Source of the DNA: Microstegium vimineum
Taxonomy: Eukaryota; Streptophyta; Magnoliopsida; Poales; Poaceae
Reading direction: 5' to 3'
Length of the DNA: 64,000 bases
Assembly: GCA_022036555.1 (NCBI GenBank)
Contig: CM039126.1
Span: forward strand, 7,546,079-7,610,078
Part shown: positions 11,191 through 23,322 of the stretch, one piece after another
Layout: every line of letters begins with the position of its first letter
How positions within the stretch are numbered: the stretch's first letter is position 1
The notes under the pieces: model-generated
What the model saw: the letters and a program-made list of their open reading frames with translations, nothing else
Told to the model about the DNA's origin: nothing
The model's database searches: none
Program-made: the position numbers and the translations under genes

Positions 11191-12276
11191 GGTAGGTAGC
11201 CAGGATCAGGTAGTTGCTAGCTACCTAGCCTGTCTGAGCGACAACTGTATCAAAGAAAGCTTATCCAAAAAAAAAAATACTGTATCAAAGAAAGGGTGTA
11301 TCTAAAAAATCCTGGAGAGTGAGAGTGACGTAGCCAGCCTCCTGCCATGCTATTGTATCATACTACATTCGTTTTGATTTTCTTCCAGTTTTCTGTTGAC
11401 AAAGGAACCGTCCTTTGAGGCTTTGACCTTTACTACTTTGTGCACCGTACCATAATGTGCAACGTGCATGCATATATACAGTGACGACTGACACCAGATC
11501 TCGGCCATGTGCAATGCGGCGCAGCGATGGCTATGGAGTACGCAGCAGCGTTAATGATTGAAGTGCCGGTGATTACGCTGTCCAACAGTGATGGGTCTGG
11601 ACGATACGACGATGGAGCGATCGATGTGCAGGCTACTAGTAACCTACAGTACTATAATTGGGGAGTGTCAGCTCAGCGTGGTTAGGGCGTTAGGCCAAGG
11701 GCACATAGGAAACAACAGAGGATAAGCCTGACAGGAGTGTATGCTCATAGGGAATGGCTCGTTGCTGATTTTGCACCTGTTTTTCTATAGATAGGATAGG
11801 ATGAGACACAGGCTAGACTGGCCATGAGTCGCTGGGCGGTCGGCTGCAACACAACAACAACAATCGCATCACATCCTATTCCTATCGCATCTCCGCGATC
11901 GTGCGCTCTCCAACCGAAACCTGCCTTCTGGCTTCTGGAAGAAACAAAAGAGGAGCTGGCAGGCCTCGTCTTCTCAGAGCCCAGGCGGAGTGAATGAACC
12001 CACCAAAATTCCAAGTCACGTGCGCCGACTTCGCTTGCACCGTGACCCGGCCCGGTCCGGCCCACTAATCCCCGCAACAACAACGTCGGTTTGCCGTTCA
12101 CGAATCAGAATACGACTCCGCGTCCAGCCCGCACCGCGATCCACCCATCTCGATTTGGTTCTCCTTTCGGGCTCTCCTCCTCTCCCTCCCCATCGTCTTC
12201 CGTCCGACCTCGCACGCCTTCCTCTTTCCCCCGATCCCCCCAACCAGCCTCGCCGGAACCCTAACCCTAGCCCGCC
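11191..12276. other. Intergenic: bHLH 3' UTR and RTF2 promoter
   Basis: The first few hundred bases carry stop-rich, low-complexity DNA with short A runs, expected for a 3' UTR. The last 250 bases are C-rich and likely the RTF2 5' UTR. No TATA box or other gene is evident. Confidence 0.45.
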
Positions 12277-13346
12277 ATGGCCGGATCCGCGCGGCCTGCC
12301 TCTGGCGCCGCCAGGGCCGTCGTGCTCCGCCTCGACGACCTGGCGCTGCCCCCGCGGTACCTCACCATCCCGTCCCACCTCCCCGTCTCCGACCTCCTCG
12401 GCTCCCTCCCGCTCCCTTCCTCCTCGTACTACCTCACCGCCGATGGCCGCCCGCTGCCGGCGTCCTCCCCGGTGTCGGCGCTCCCGCCGTCCGCCTCCGT
12501 CCAGCTCCGCCTCCGCGCGCTCCGCGGCGGGGGCGGCGACGGCGGCGCCACGGGTGCCGAGTCCCGCGACTGCTACCTCTCCATGTACCTCGACAAGAAG
12601 CCCGACAAGGCGGACCCCAACGAGGCCCGCCTCTCGCGCTTCACCTGCTGCGCGCTCTCCGGGGAGCCCCTCGCCGCGCCCGCCGTCGCCGACCGCCTCG
12701 GCAACCTCTACAACAAGGAGCCGCTCGTCGAGGCGCTGCTCCACAAGCGCCTGCCCAAGGCGCTCTCCCACGTCGTCCGGGGGCTACGCGACATGATCCC
12801 CATCCACCTGCACCCAGGCCCGGCGCCGAGGATGCCGGGGAGGAAGTCCGGTTCCAGTGCCCCATCGCTGGCCTCGAGTTCAACGGGAAGTACCAGTTCC
12901 TCGCGCTCCGTGGGTGTGGCCACGTGCTCAGCGTCAAGGCGCTCAAGGAGGTCAAGACGTCCACGTGCTTGGTCTGCCACAAGGAATTTGAGGAGGCCGA
13001 CAAGATGCCCATCAATGGGACTGAAGAAGAGGTGGCCGTGCTGAGGAAGAGGATGGACGAGGAGAGGGCGAAGGTGAAGGAGAAGAAGGATAAGAAGGTG
13101 GGGAATGGCCTCAGTGGGAATAAGCATGCTGCTACTGCTGTGGCGGCAGCGGCGGCGGCGGCAGGGGCTGACAAGTTAGAGAATGGGAAGAAGGGTGAGG
13201 CTGCTTCAGCAAAGCGATTCAAGGCTGCTGACCACGCCCCAGCCCATGCCAATAAGGAAGTGTATGCGTCCATATTCACATCGTCCAGGAAGTCGGATTT
13301 CAAGGAGACATACTCATGCCGGTCGCTTCCGCTAGGAAGAAATTGA
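12277..13346 (+). pseudogene. RTF2: RTF2 homologue (replication termination factor 2), one frameshift
   Basis: This is a single exon. Frame 1 (from 12277) encodes a ubiquitin-like N-terminal extension ending LRLRALRGGGGDGG (about residues 76-90), then the Rtf2 start ATGAESRDCYLSMYLDKKPD and CALSGEPL, through about 12822. From about 12825 a second frame continues without a gap: FQCPIAGLEFNGKYQFLALR, CGHVLS, CLVCHKEF, a basic and Ala-rich linker, then KEVYASIFTSSRKSDFKETY and the end SLPLGRN. The two frames fit if one base is missing in the GGCCCGGCGCC run at 12817-12827. Rtf2 proteins are nuclear, carry a degenerate RING-like zinc module and act at replication forks and in pre-mRNA splicing. 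No intron signals bridge the shift. The near-perfect remainder makes a sequencing or assembly error as likely as a real mutation. Poly(A) signal AATAAA lies at 13525-13530. Confidence 0.85.
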
Positions 13347-15027
13347 TGTCGTGCCAAGAGAGGTTGTATGGAGGTTATCCTCTTGTACTGATTTGCCTCG
13401 CTCATATCATGAAGTATTTATGTTTGATTGGCGACCCTTAGCATAATTTGGCTGTTAGAGCATATGAATGATGGGTCATGGGTGGAATCTGCAATAGTTG
13501 ATCTTGTGTAGCAGCTTGTGTTGGAATAAAGTTCTTACTTGTATGCTCGGCTAATGGTTCCCAATTTTTTTTTTGATAAACGGTGGTCTTCATTGTTGTT
13601 GTTGTTGTTGCCACAATACAGTTAATCAAAGTCCATATGTAATCTTTTTATGTATTGCCCACAAAAGATGTAATCCATGGAATTCAGCAGTTAGGATGTG
13701 TGGATAGTATGCATTTTTTTGGGAATCAACATTGCCAGTTTTTCTTTCTTTTTCCAAATACCATTTCCTACTAAGTGACATTGCAGAGCTATGTCTATGG
13801 TGCTGTTATGGCACACAAACTTTTGTAGGTCAGCTAGTTTTGCTGGTGCAGTGATTAACATCGCTAATTGCTGTTGTCTTGTGCTCTAATTTGATATAAG
13901 AGTGATGTGGTCCTCGGTGTTCCCCATGTCAAGTACCACAAACTCCATGGGGATGTAAGCATCTTTGACTTTCATCAAGATGTCTTTTGCGAGCCCCCTA
14001 GGGATGTAGGCACCCCTGATTTTCGTCGAGATGTCCTTTGCGAGCCCCTTGGAGGTAGCGGACCGTCTTGTCGCTTAACTACAAGTACATAGGGGTGTAT
14101 GCTAGGGGTGAATAAAGAAGGTTGTTGTATGTTACCTTGAACATGGTATTGATATTGGCTCTAAGTATAGATGCCCATTTGGGCCACACGTCGGGGCGTG
14201 TCGGACTAGGCTTTGTGCCTAACCAACGGCCCAGGCACGCCTATTGGACCGTTTTTGGTGTTGGTTTGGCCCGAAAAGCACACCACATCCAACGGGACGG
14301 GCCAGGTCGAGGCCTACTAAATGCTGAGATAGAAGGGGGGAGGGAGAGAAAGAGATTATCACGGATCGTTCGACGCTTTTGCAAACTGTCTGCGAGAATA
14401 TGTTAAAAGTTGAATTTCTTTATAAAGTGTTCCTTACCAACTATTGCGTGTGAATTTGGTTTTTGTTGATGTATCTATTCCCATTCGTTGTCCTCTCCCA
14501 ACCTTGGCAAAATTTACCCCTTTGAAACCTAAAGCCAAAGTTCTTCCCTCCACTAGCCCCACCATAGTTTAAGCATATACATCCATATGTGGTCCATATT
14601 CTCTATACCGCAATGAGACCTGGGCTACGTGTATGGACTGTGGCCGTTACACAAATCGTAGGGAGCGCACTGGCATGGGGACAAAGAACCATTGTTCCAA
14701 CTCTGATGAGGTCAACCAAAACCCCTTCTCTCTCTAGTCCTTAAATAGTTCTATCCCTGGGTGAAGTTCGGGGCGAGCTTCATTTCAAGTGGGGAGAAGT
14801 TGTCACGACCCAACAATCGTTCCAACTATAAACTTTTCCAAATCTTGATGGTTGCACAAGCCCTCTTGAACCAAGGACCCATCTCATCACCGCCCCATGG
14901 GGCAAGGACTCTAAATTCACTAATCAACCATACCATGTTCCTTAATCAACCTAAGTCAAGCTCTATTCAACACTTAGTTTACCTTGGGAAGAAACTCCAA
15001 GATAGTAACAAACCATCTTCAACTCTC
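13347..15027. other. Intergenic DNA with old repeat fragments
   Basis: After the RTF2 3' UTR no gene is visible. There is a 52-bp direct duplication at about 13948-14060 with units ending TTTGCGAGCCCC. The stretch at 14165-14320 has GGCCC-rich sequence resembling a fragment of the element at 55087-55557. The remainder is unassigned. Confidence 0.45.
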
Positions 15028-15030
15028 TAA

Positions 15031-15273
15031 GGCCTCGTTCGACAGCTTGTGTTTGAATGCAGCCCACTTTTCATTCCTGGACCACAATTCCAGATGGATC
15101 TATTCCTGAGGGTCACAGGCCGGGATTGATTCCGGGCTGTAGAGGAGATCAAATGGTTGAATCGGGCCGGATTGCAATCCAGACTAATGTTAACCGAACG
15201 TTTGTTCCCTGCCGGCCCATTCCACGTGGAATCTACGTTGTTCCAGGCCAATCCAAGAGAAACAAACGAGGCC
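15031..15273. mobile_element. Tourist-like MITE with TAA target duplication
   Basis: The 243-bp element begins GGCCTCGTTCG and ends CAAACGAGGCC. TAA flanks both sides (15028-15030 and 15274-15276). The termini and 3-bp target site are those of PIF/Harbinger MITEs. It encodes nothing. Confidence 0.8.
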
Positions 15274-15276
15274 TAA

Positions 15277-15648
15277 AGGTGCTCATCCACCCCTTGATCA
15301 AGACTAAGGATCCTAACATCAAATCATTCTCTAAATCGAATTCCCCAATTCCAGTGATATCTCGGACCGTCCGATGATCTGACGAGCCGACCGCCAAATC
15401 AATTTAACAAAATCAATTTTGATGAGGTGTCCTTCTTCCTTTCTCCTTGGCCCCACATGTTAGTACAAAATGGAATGCATCTAAACTTGATCAGTCCATC
15501 TCCACACTCCACTCACTCTCTCACCCACTCACTCATTCCCACTATCCCTCTCTGTTTGCAAGGAATAGCAATGATGAACTAGAGATAGAAAGGAAAAGAA
15601 GAAGAGAAGGAAGAGAAAGAAAAGAAAAAGAAGAAGATCGAGTAAGTG
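15277..15648. other. Unassigned DNA between two DNA elements
   Basis: A purine-rich stretch of AGAAG-type repeats lies at 15575-15640. No gene or clear repeat family is visible. Confidence 0.4.
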
Positions 15649-15656
15649 CTTAGCGC

Positions 15657-16527
15657 TCGCCCTGGGCAAAAATAACCGAGAACCGAACCGAAATAACCGG
15701 AACTGAAACCGAAGTAACCGAAACCGAATAATTCGGTTCCTAATTCGGTTCCCAGTTTTAAATAACCGAAATATACCAGGTTAATTCGGTTATTGGGCTC
15801 GGTTAACCAAAAGAACCAAATACAAGCCCAGCTAGACTTTCAGCCCATCTATGCAAGCCCATTAACTCCAACCCTAGATATATATATCAATCAAACATCC
15901 TTCATCTCATCCCATTCCTAGGTCCCTCCCCTCCCCAGCCACCACACTTCTGCTCTTTGCCTCTCTCCAGCCAGCAGCCACTACGCACTTCTCCTCCCAG
16001 CTCACCTTCCTTTCCTTTCTAGTCGCGGCATGCAGGCACGCAGCCACGCAGGGAAGCTCCCTTGTCCCTTGCTCCCAGTTCCTAGCTAGTAGCTACTGTC
16101 CGACCGCACGCAGCCACGCCGGGGAGCTGCTGCAGCTAGCCAACGGCATAAAGGCCAGGCGATGGCGCGCGGGGCCGAGGAATGGCAGTGGCGCCGGCGC
16201 ATAGGGCCGAGGCGCTACAGCCTGTGGCAGCTCTGCGAGGTTGAAGGTGCTGCTTCGAGCGACTGTAGCGGCGTCCAGGAGTGAGGAGCGGCAGGCACAC
16301 GACACCAAGCATATTTTTTCCTTTTTCCCTTCTTCTTTTGCGTGTAATCTGGTGTCTTTCGGTTAGTTCGGTCATAACCGGAACCGAACCGAACTAACCG
16401 AAACCGAATTAGCTCGGTTCTGACACTATGAACTAACCGATCGGTTCTTGATTTAGAGGTAACCGAAATTTGTAAAGAACCGAGGAACCGAACCGATCGG
16501 TTTCGGTTAACCGAATGCCCAGGCTGA
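15657..16527. mobile_element. hAT-type element with gene-like interior
   Basis: The 871-bp element is bounded by a perfect 8-bp duplication CTTAGCGC (15649-15656 and 16528-16535). Termini are TCGCCCTGGGCA and, from the other end, TCAGCCTGGGCA. Both ends carry dense runs of AACCGAA and its complement, about 130-180 bp each side, as expected for transposase-binding subterminal repeats. The middle (15840-16290) is different: it has TATATATA, a C-rich leader-like stretch, then GC-rich sequence, resembling a captured gene 5' end. No transposase frame is present, so it must be mobilised in trans. Confidence 0.85.
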
Positions 16528-16535
16528 CTTAGCGC

Positions 16536-18773
16536 CACCATCTCAAGATGAAGGTGCAGATCTCCATCTCCATCTCCATTCTTGGTGATCTCAAGAAACT
16601 CTTCTTTCATTTCTTGAAATAATCCCTTAACATTGACTCTTCATTTCTCTATGCATGGATGCAATATGAAGCCTTGTAGTCGATCCATCATCTCAAGTGT
16701 AAGCTCAAATCTCTTGGATTTCCCTCTAATGGCATTTGTATTTTTTTACAAGAAAATTGAGATAAGGCCAAATCCACCTATTTTGCTTGGAAGCAAGGAA
16801 GAGCAAGGTTCAATGCATGATCTTGGTGGCCCAAGGTTCACCCAATCTCAAAGATAAGTTGTCATTCTTGTATTCATGGTTTTTCATCTCTTTTCTCATG
16901 ATTTATTTTAACTCCAAATCACTAGATGCACTTAACACCTAGAGATCAAACCCTAGCAATCACAAGCCCAACACATGACCTAAACAACCCTAGAGACCCC
17001 TGCACATGCATGGTAAACATCATCCACAAGATAGCTCACCTCACCCAAAACACCAAGAACAATGAAGAACATTGTTTATGTCGACGTTCTCACAGTCTGC
17101 CTGCTAATCACCAGAACGGCCATGAGAACATTCACTTAGCACCCACATACAACACTTAGTCTATGAGGTTAATGTCCTTCTGGATCATCCGACGTACCAC
17201 GAGAATGTTCTGCGAGAACAGTCCTGCATAGGGAAAAGCTCAAACACTAGCCCAAACATGTTTTATGTCTTCGCGGACTGACCATAAGAATGTCAAACCA
17301 TCCACAGAAACACCTGAGAAAAATAACTAAAACCTTGCATGCTTAGACCATTCCGAGGAACAATCTAGCGTACAAGCGGACCGATCACTAGAACACTAGA
17401 ATGTTTTAGCAGAACACTCAGAGGGTAAACCAAAAGCACTAGCTTTAGGTTTGATTCCACATACCATTCGATAAAAATACATGAATTTTTTCATGATGAA
17501 ACTTAACCCTAGGACCTAACCACCCTATCATACACTTAGATAAAAATAAGTACACACTAATCCAACTTCTAACTTGTCCTTAATCACAAGTGTACCACTT
17601 CATCTTCCACTTTCCCCATTTTTTGATGACCTCATCCCCAACTCTTATGTTCTATTGTGTTGTGTTCTACAAGAATATGTGAGGAACATGTAGGAGTAGT
17701 CATGATCCTCCTCAATCACCAAGACTTCATGCCAAGGCAGGCACTACTATTATTGTTCATTCATTCTCTCTTCTAGACTCAATGTGGTAAGCTTACGAGA
17801 TAAATCCTAATGTTGATCACTTAATTGGCATTCTCACTTTTTGCTCATAATACAATTTTAAAATCAAAATTCATGAGCATATCATTTCTTAACAAATGCC
17901 ATGTTTTTATGCAAATTTACAAGTGCCTATTAATCTCTTGCATCCACCAAATATGTATGTTGGATTAAGCCCACTTAGTATGATTGTATTCGGAGTGTGT
18001 TCTTAAGTTGTTTTGTAGATACTTCTGACTTGGTGGGCACTTGAGCAAATCTAACTTCTAGACGGGCATTCCTAAAGGTTGTCATTACTTTGATTAGTTG
18101 TTTGAGAGTAAGAGTGGACCCAGAACCACAGAGTAGTTAGGATAATTTTAGTTTCTATCTAATAATATTCTCTATGTTCTTGTATTTATTACATTGCCTG
18201 TAAATCATGAATTTTGTAAACTTAATTACTTGTTGTATGGTGAATGAATTATATATGTGATTTCTTAATGATGGGCTTGTGAGCTGTAACTATACTTTTG
18301 ATCTTCTGTTTGATGGTAGAGGCGCGGATGAGACTCTCCCGGGGATCGTTGTGGTTGATTTGCCTAAAACGAGTAGGTCAAGGGGATGGTGCTCAGTTTA
18401 GGTAAATTAATGTGGCAAACCCCAACAATAACTAGCAAAACAGAGTCCACACAACTTGCACATGGGAGACTATGAGCCTATTTGGTAGAGCTCCACCAAC
18501 TCAACCGCTGATATGCTCCAAAAATAGTGGATCTGCCACCATATCCATGGGTTCTATGGAGTACCTCAAGGGGTTCTCCACCAAATCCAAGTTGTGGATT
18601 TGAGAAAAACTACCCACCATTGTCATTGTTAATTGAAAAAATGACTGATTAGTTCTATTTTTTCTTCTCTTTCTTCCATCGATGTGAGCTTCTTCTTCCT
18701 CCCATCGCAAGTCTTCTTCACCGCAATCGGCCACCGTGCGCTCAACCGGCCTTCCCTAGCCATCGTGTGGGTG
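16536..18773. other. Decayed repeat DNA, no gene supported
   Basis: The stretch is AT-rich with no long open frame. At 17080-17410 words such as GAGAACATTC, GAACAGTCC and GAATGTTC recur, reminiscent of an LTR promoter region, but no LTR ends were found. At 18478-18600 a GAGCCTATTTGGTAGAGCTCC-like start suggests a truncated DNA element. Confidence 0.4.
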
Positions 18774-19312
18774 AAAGGTCCTAAATGGCTAGTGGGGGTC
18801 AATATCCTAATAAAATTTCTTCAAATAACTAGAACAAAGAGTTAGTAAATAACAAAGCAAAGTTTTTTGCTCTAGCTCTAGTAAAAGATGCAAACCACAT
18901 ATCCAAGCAATTTGTAGTCTATGAGTACTATAACACACAATTGCTATGTCACTAAGCTACTCTAGTTAGCTAGCAAGATAGATACAACTAACAAGAGCTA
19001 ACTATCACTACACAATTTATGAACTATAAAGTAAATACAAAGAGTGATAGGAGTGTTATACTAATGTCGGGCAAGAGATGAAAAAATTCACAATATGAAA
19101 ACCAAGTAATTTAAGGGAGACAACATGACAAGTTGATTTTCTCCCTGAGGTTCACTTGCTTGCCAGCAAGCTACATCCCCATTGTGTCGATCACACACTT
19201 AGTGGTTCGGTGGCTAATAGTCAATCATAAGCCTAGCCCATAACCCTGGTGTCACAAGAACCAACCCACAAGTGAGGGTAACTCGATGACACGAGTAATC
19301 CACTAGGGTTAC
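18774..19312 (-). mobile_element. Truncated LTR of the Copia A family
   Basis: It begins TGAAAGGTCCTAAATGGCTAG, the complement of the Copia A LTR end, and runs through sequence parallel to the solo LTR that follows. It breaks at 19312 where that solo LTR was inserted. No coding content. Confidence 0.7.
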
Positions 19313-21076
19313 TGAAAGGTCCTAGATGGCTAGAGGGGGGTGAATAGCATATTAAAAATTCTACAAAGCACTAGAGCAAATGGTTAGATAACAACTAAGA
19401 GAAGCTTTTTGCTCTAGCACTACAAGGGGTTGCAAGCCACCTATCTAAGCAATTCTAGTTAATTGAGTATCTATCAATCAATAGCAAGAACCTAACATAC
19501 TCAACTCAAGCTAGCAAGAACAACTAACTAGATAGCTAACTACACAAGGTATGTATGAAGGTAAATACAAAGAGGATAGAGGTGATTATACCGATGCCTT
19601 GCAATATGAAGATATCAATGTGAAGAACCAATCACAATAAGAATACCAAGAGAGGCCGGGAGACAAAGTTGACACAAGATTTTCTCTCGAGGTTCACTTG
19701 GTGATTCAGTGGCTAATAGGCAATCAATAGCCTAGCCCACTACTCGGGCGCCACAAGAATCGACCCAAAAATGAGGGTAACTCAATGACACGAGAAATCC
19801 ACTAGAGTTACCCTTTGGCGCTCCTCCAAGGTGGGTACAAGCCCTCTCACAATCATCGAAGCCGACCGCGAACAATCACCAACTCACGTCGAAGCTTCCT
19901 CAACCGCCCGAGTCGTCTAGGTGTTGGCAAACACCAAGAATAACAAGAAATCCCAAGGCGATGACGATGACCAAGTGCCACTAAGATGCAATGCAATGAT
20001 CAAATCACTTGGTTCACTCAAACTCTCATGAATACACAATTTTATCAAGAGAGATGAGTTGGGGGCTATCTCAAGCAAGCACAAAAAGTGAGAATGAACA
20101 GGAGGTGCAAGAGTGAGCCCTTGGGCCGACCAAAACATATATATAGCAACCCACCAAGAACTAGACGTTTTACCCCTCAAACTGAGTTGTCTGCGTAGCT
20201 CCGGACGCTACGAGTGCAGGGGGTCCGGACCATAGCTTGCATGTCCGGACCCTTAACCAGTTTGAATATAGTTGTTCGCGCTTTGCATGTCCGGACGCTC
20301 GCAACAGTCGAGCTCCGGACCAAAGTCGCTTGTGTCCGGACCCTTCACAGAGGCAGTCCAGAGAGCTCCCAAGCTCCGGACGCGCGTACGAAGCCAAGCC
20401 TCCGGACCAAAACCACCATCTAGACTCATCATCGAGAAACAACAGAGAGCTCTGAGACTCCGGACGCTTGTTCAGAGCTCACCTTCGGACTATTAACCCT
20501 GTTCGGACACACTGTTCAAGGTACTGTGTAGCTAGGGTATGCTTCCGGACACGTAGCGATCAGTCCGGACCAAACAACCCTAGCGTCCGGACCACTTTCT
20601 TGTGCCAAACCGAGCTCCAACTTCCACACCAAGTTCATGTGTGCTAACACTAAGTGTTCAACCACTTGTGCTCATGTGTTAGCTTTTACTTCATATTTTC
20701 TGGGATTTAATTTCATTTGTTACCACTTAGGTTCATTTTATATATGCAATGCAAATGACCTAGTGGCACATGATAACACAATCAACATGAATTTTCTCTT
20801 CTTGATAGTACGTCTATCTATCCTAAACGTGATCACACTCTTTATAGTGTGTTGATCACCAAACCAAAAATGGCTCCTATATTATACCTTTGCCTTGAGC
20901 CTATTTTTGTTTTTCTCTTTCTTATTTTCATCCATGGAGCACTTCATTTATCATTCATCATGATCATCCATGAAACTCCATCTCATGTGTTAGATCACCC
21001 TAGCTTGATCACACACTTAGCAACAGGGTTAGTCCATAGGTTTCATCAATTAACCAAAACCAAACTTGGGCTTTCA
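19313..21076 (-). mobile_element. Solo LTR of the Copia A family with perfect target duplication
   Basis: The 1764-bp LTR reads TGAAAG to CTTTCA and is flanked by GTTAC on both sides (19308-19312 and 21077-21081). Its sequence is the reverse complement of the Copia A LTRs but diverged. No primer-binding site, polypurine tract or coding region adjoins it, so it is a solo LTR left by recombination between the two LTRs of a full element. Confidence 0.9.
20196..20595. repeat. Array of TCCGGAC words in the solo LTR
   Basis: Twelve exact TCCGGAC words lie within 400 bp, in both relative orientations because the TCCGGA core is palindromic. Spacing is irregular (about 15-60 bp). Each occurrence sits in otherwise unlike sequence. 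The equivalent arrays in the Copia A LTRs are at 21918-22345 and 49408-49835. Confidence 0.85.
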
Positions 21077-21106
21077 GTTACCCATAAACTCAATGACATG
21101 AGCAAT

Positions 21107-21225
21107 CCATGTTTTACACCTTTACGATACTTATCTCCATGTTTTACACATTGAAGATACATTTTCTCCATTTTTTACACATTGAAGATGCATTTTCTCC
21201 ATGTTTAAACATTTTTAAGATGCTC
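21107..21225. repeat. About 30-bp tandem repeat, four units
   Basis: Units start CCATGTTTTACACATTGAAG (with variants) and end CATTTTCT; the fourth is degenerate. It lies between the solo LTR and Copia A. Confidence 0.7.
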
Positions 21226-21432
21226 TTCATAATCGTCATTGTCGACCAGCCACGTCTCTATTCGTTTTTTCAGAGACAGTCATGTCTCTACTTCTCCTTA
21301 CACATTCACGTGCTCCAGTGCTCTGCGCTATGGGTGGTCGGCAGTGGACGCTTGTTTTCCTACACGTGCATGGACCCTAGTGCTTTGCGTTCTAGACTGC
21401 GATCTAGCCGGGGTTGTAGGCTCAATGACAGA

Positions 21433-23271
21433 TGAAAAGACCTTGTTTGGTTTTGGTTAATTGATGAAACCTATGGACTAACCCTATTGCTAAGTGTTCA
21501 ATCAAGATATAGTAATTCACCTTGACACATGGAGCTAGAAGGATGACAATGGTGCATTGATCAAGTGCTTCATGGACTAAGGAAAAGAAGAAAGAGAAAA
21601 ACAAAAATAGGCTCAAAGCAAAGGTATATCATAGGGCCATTTTTGGTTTAGTGATCAAGACACTATAGAGAGTGTGATCACATTTAGGATAGATAGCTGT
21701 ACTATCAAGAAGAGAAAACTCGTTTCGATTGCGGTTATCATGTGCCACTAGGTTTGCATTGCATTCATATAAAATGAACCTATGTGACATAAAACTTGAA
21801 ACAAATCCAAGAAAATATCTTGTCAAAGGCTAACACAGGGAAAAATGTTTGGAAGACATGGTGTTAGCAGATGGAAGCTTGGAGAAGAAGAGGCAGCTCG
21901 GTCTGGCACTCAGAAGGACTCCGGACGCAGGGTCCGCACGCAGGCAAGATGCCAACCGGACCAATGGACTTGCGACTGGAGGCTTACCCTAGCCTCGGCC
22001 TCTCTGGACAAGAGATCCAGACGCTGATGATGGTCCGAACGCAAGACTCCGGACGCAGGGTCCGGAGCTCTGCGCTCTCTAGACTCCTTTGTTGTATTTA
22101 TCCGGACGCTGAATGCGGTCCGGACGTTGGTCACCGGACGCGCGACCGGAGCCGAGGAGCTCTCTGGACCCTCTTTGGATTGGGTCCGGACGCAAGAAAA
22201 AGAAGCACCGGACGCTACTGTCTCATGGGTCCGGAGGTGACACGTTGGCACCAGGAAGGGTGCCAACGGGCAGATTCAAAATGGAGGAGGGTCCGGACAC
22301 GCATGCGATGGTCCGTACCCCCCATGCAACATGCGTCCGGACTGACGCAAATTTCAGTGAAAAAGGGGCAAAACGGCTAACTTGTTTTGGAAGGCTATAT
22401 AAGTGTTTTGGCCGGCTCAAGGAGCACTCTCTTGCACCTTCTATTCACTTGAGACATTTGTGCTTGCTTGAGATAGCCCCCAACTCATATCTCTTTGCTC
22501 TTGTTGCTAATTCTTGAGAGTTTGAGTGAACCAAGTGCTTAATCTTTGCATTGCATCTTAGTGGCACTTGGTCATCATCATCACCGCGGGGTTTCTTGTT
22601 ATTCTTGGTGTTTGCCAACACCTAGACGGCTTGGCGATTGTGGAGAAGCTTTGGCATGTGTTAGTGATTGTTCGTGGCCGGCTTCATCGATTGTGAGAGG
22701 GCGTGTACCCACCTCAGCGGAGCGCCAAAGGGTAACTCTAGTGGATTGCTCGTGTCATTGAGTTACTCTCATTTGGGTGGATTCTTGTGGCGCCCGAGTT
22801 AGTGAGCTAGGCTTGTCATTGCCTATTAGCCACCAAATCACCATTTGAGTAGTCGACACAACGAGGGCTAGCTTGGTGGCAACCAAGTGAACCTCGAGAG
22901 AAAAATCATTTGTCAACTTGTCTCCCGGCTACTCTTTGGTATTCATTGTGATTGGTTCATCCTATTGACATCCACACATCACAAGGCATCGGTATAACAA
23001 TCACCTCCTCTCTTGCATTTATATTCATTCATATCTTGTCTAGTTAGCTTCTTTGGTAGTTGTTCTTGCTAGCTTGTGCTAAGTGCTTTAGATTCTTGCT
23101 ATTGATTGTTAAGCACTTAGTTAACTAGAATTGTATTGGATAGGTGGCTTTGCACCCCAAGTAGAGCTAGAGAAAAAAGCTTCGCTTAAGTGTTATCTAA
23201 CCTTTTGCTCTAGTGTTTTGTAGAATTTTATTAGGCTATTCACCCCCCCTCTAGCCATCTAGGACCTTTCA
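21433..23271 (+). repeat. 5' LTR of Copia A, with primer-binding site following
   Basis: The 1839-bp LTR reads TGAAAAGACC to GACCTTTCA. Directly after it, AGTGGTATCAGAGCC (23272 onward) matches the initiator-methionine tRNA primer site used by plant Copia elements. The array of TCCGGAC words occupies 21918-22345. It is highly similar along its length to the 3' LTR at 48915-50761. Confidence 0.9.
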
Positions 23272-23322
23272 AGTGGTATCAGAGCCGTGATCACCGCTAT
23301 TATCAAGGCTTAACAACCTTCG

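Noticed and set aside
12800..12850. An intron to explain the RTF2 frame change
   Set aside because: No GT...AG pair fits; conserved residues continue with no gap across the point, so a one-base change is simpler.
13907..14092. Short open frame over a 52-bp duplication
   Set aside because: The duplication produces the open frame by chance; nothing coding is recognisable.
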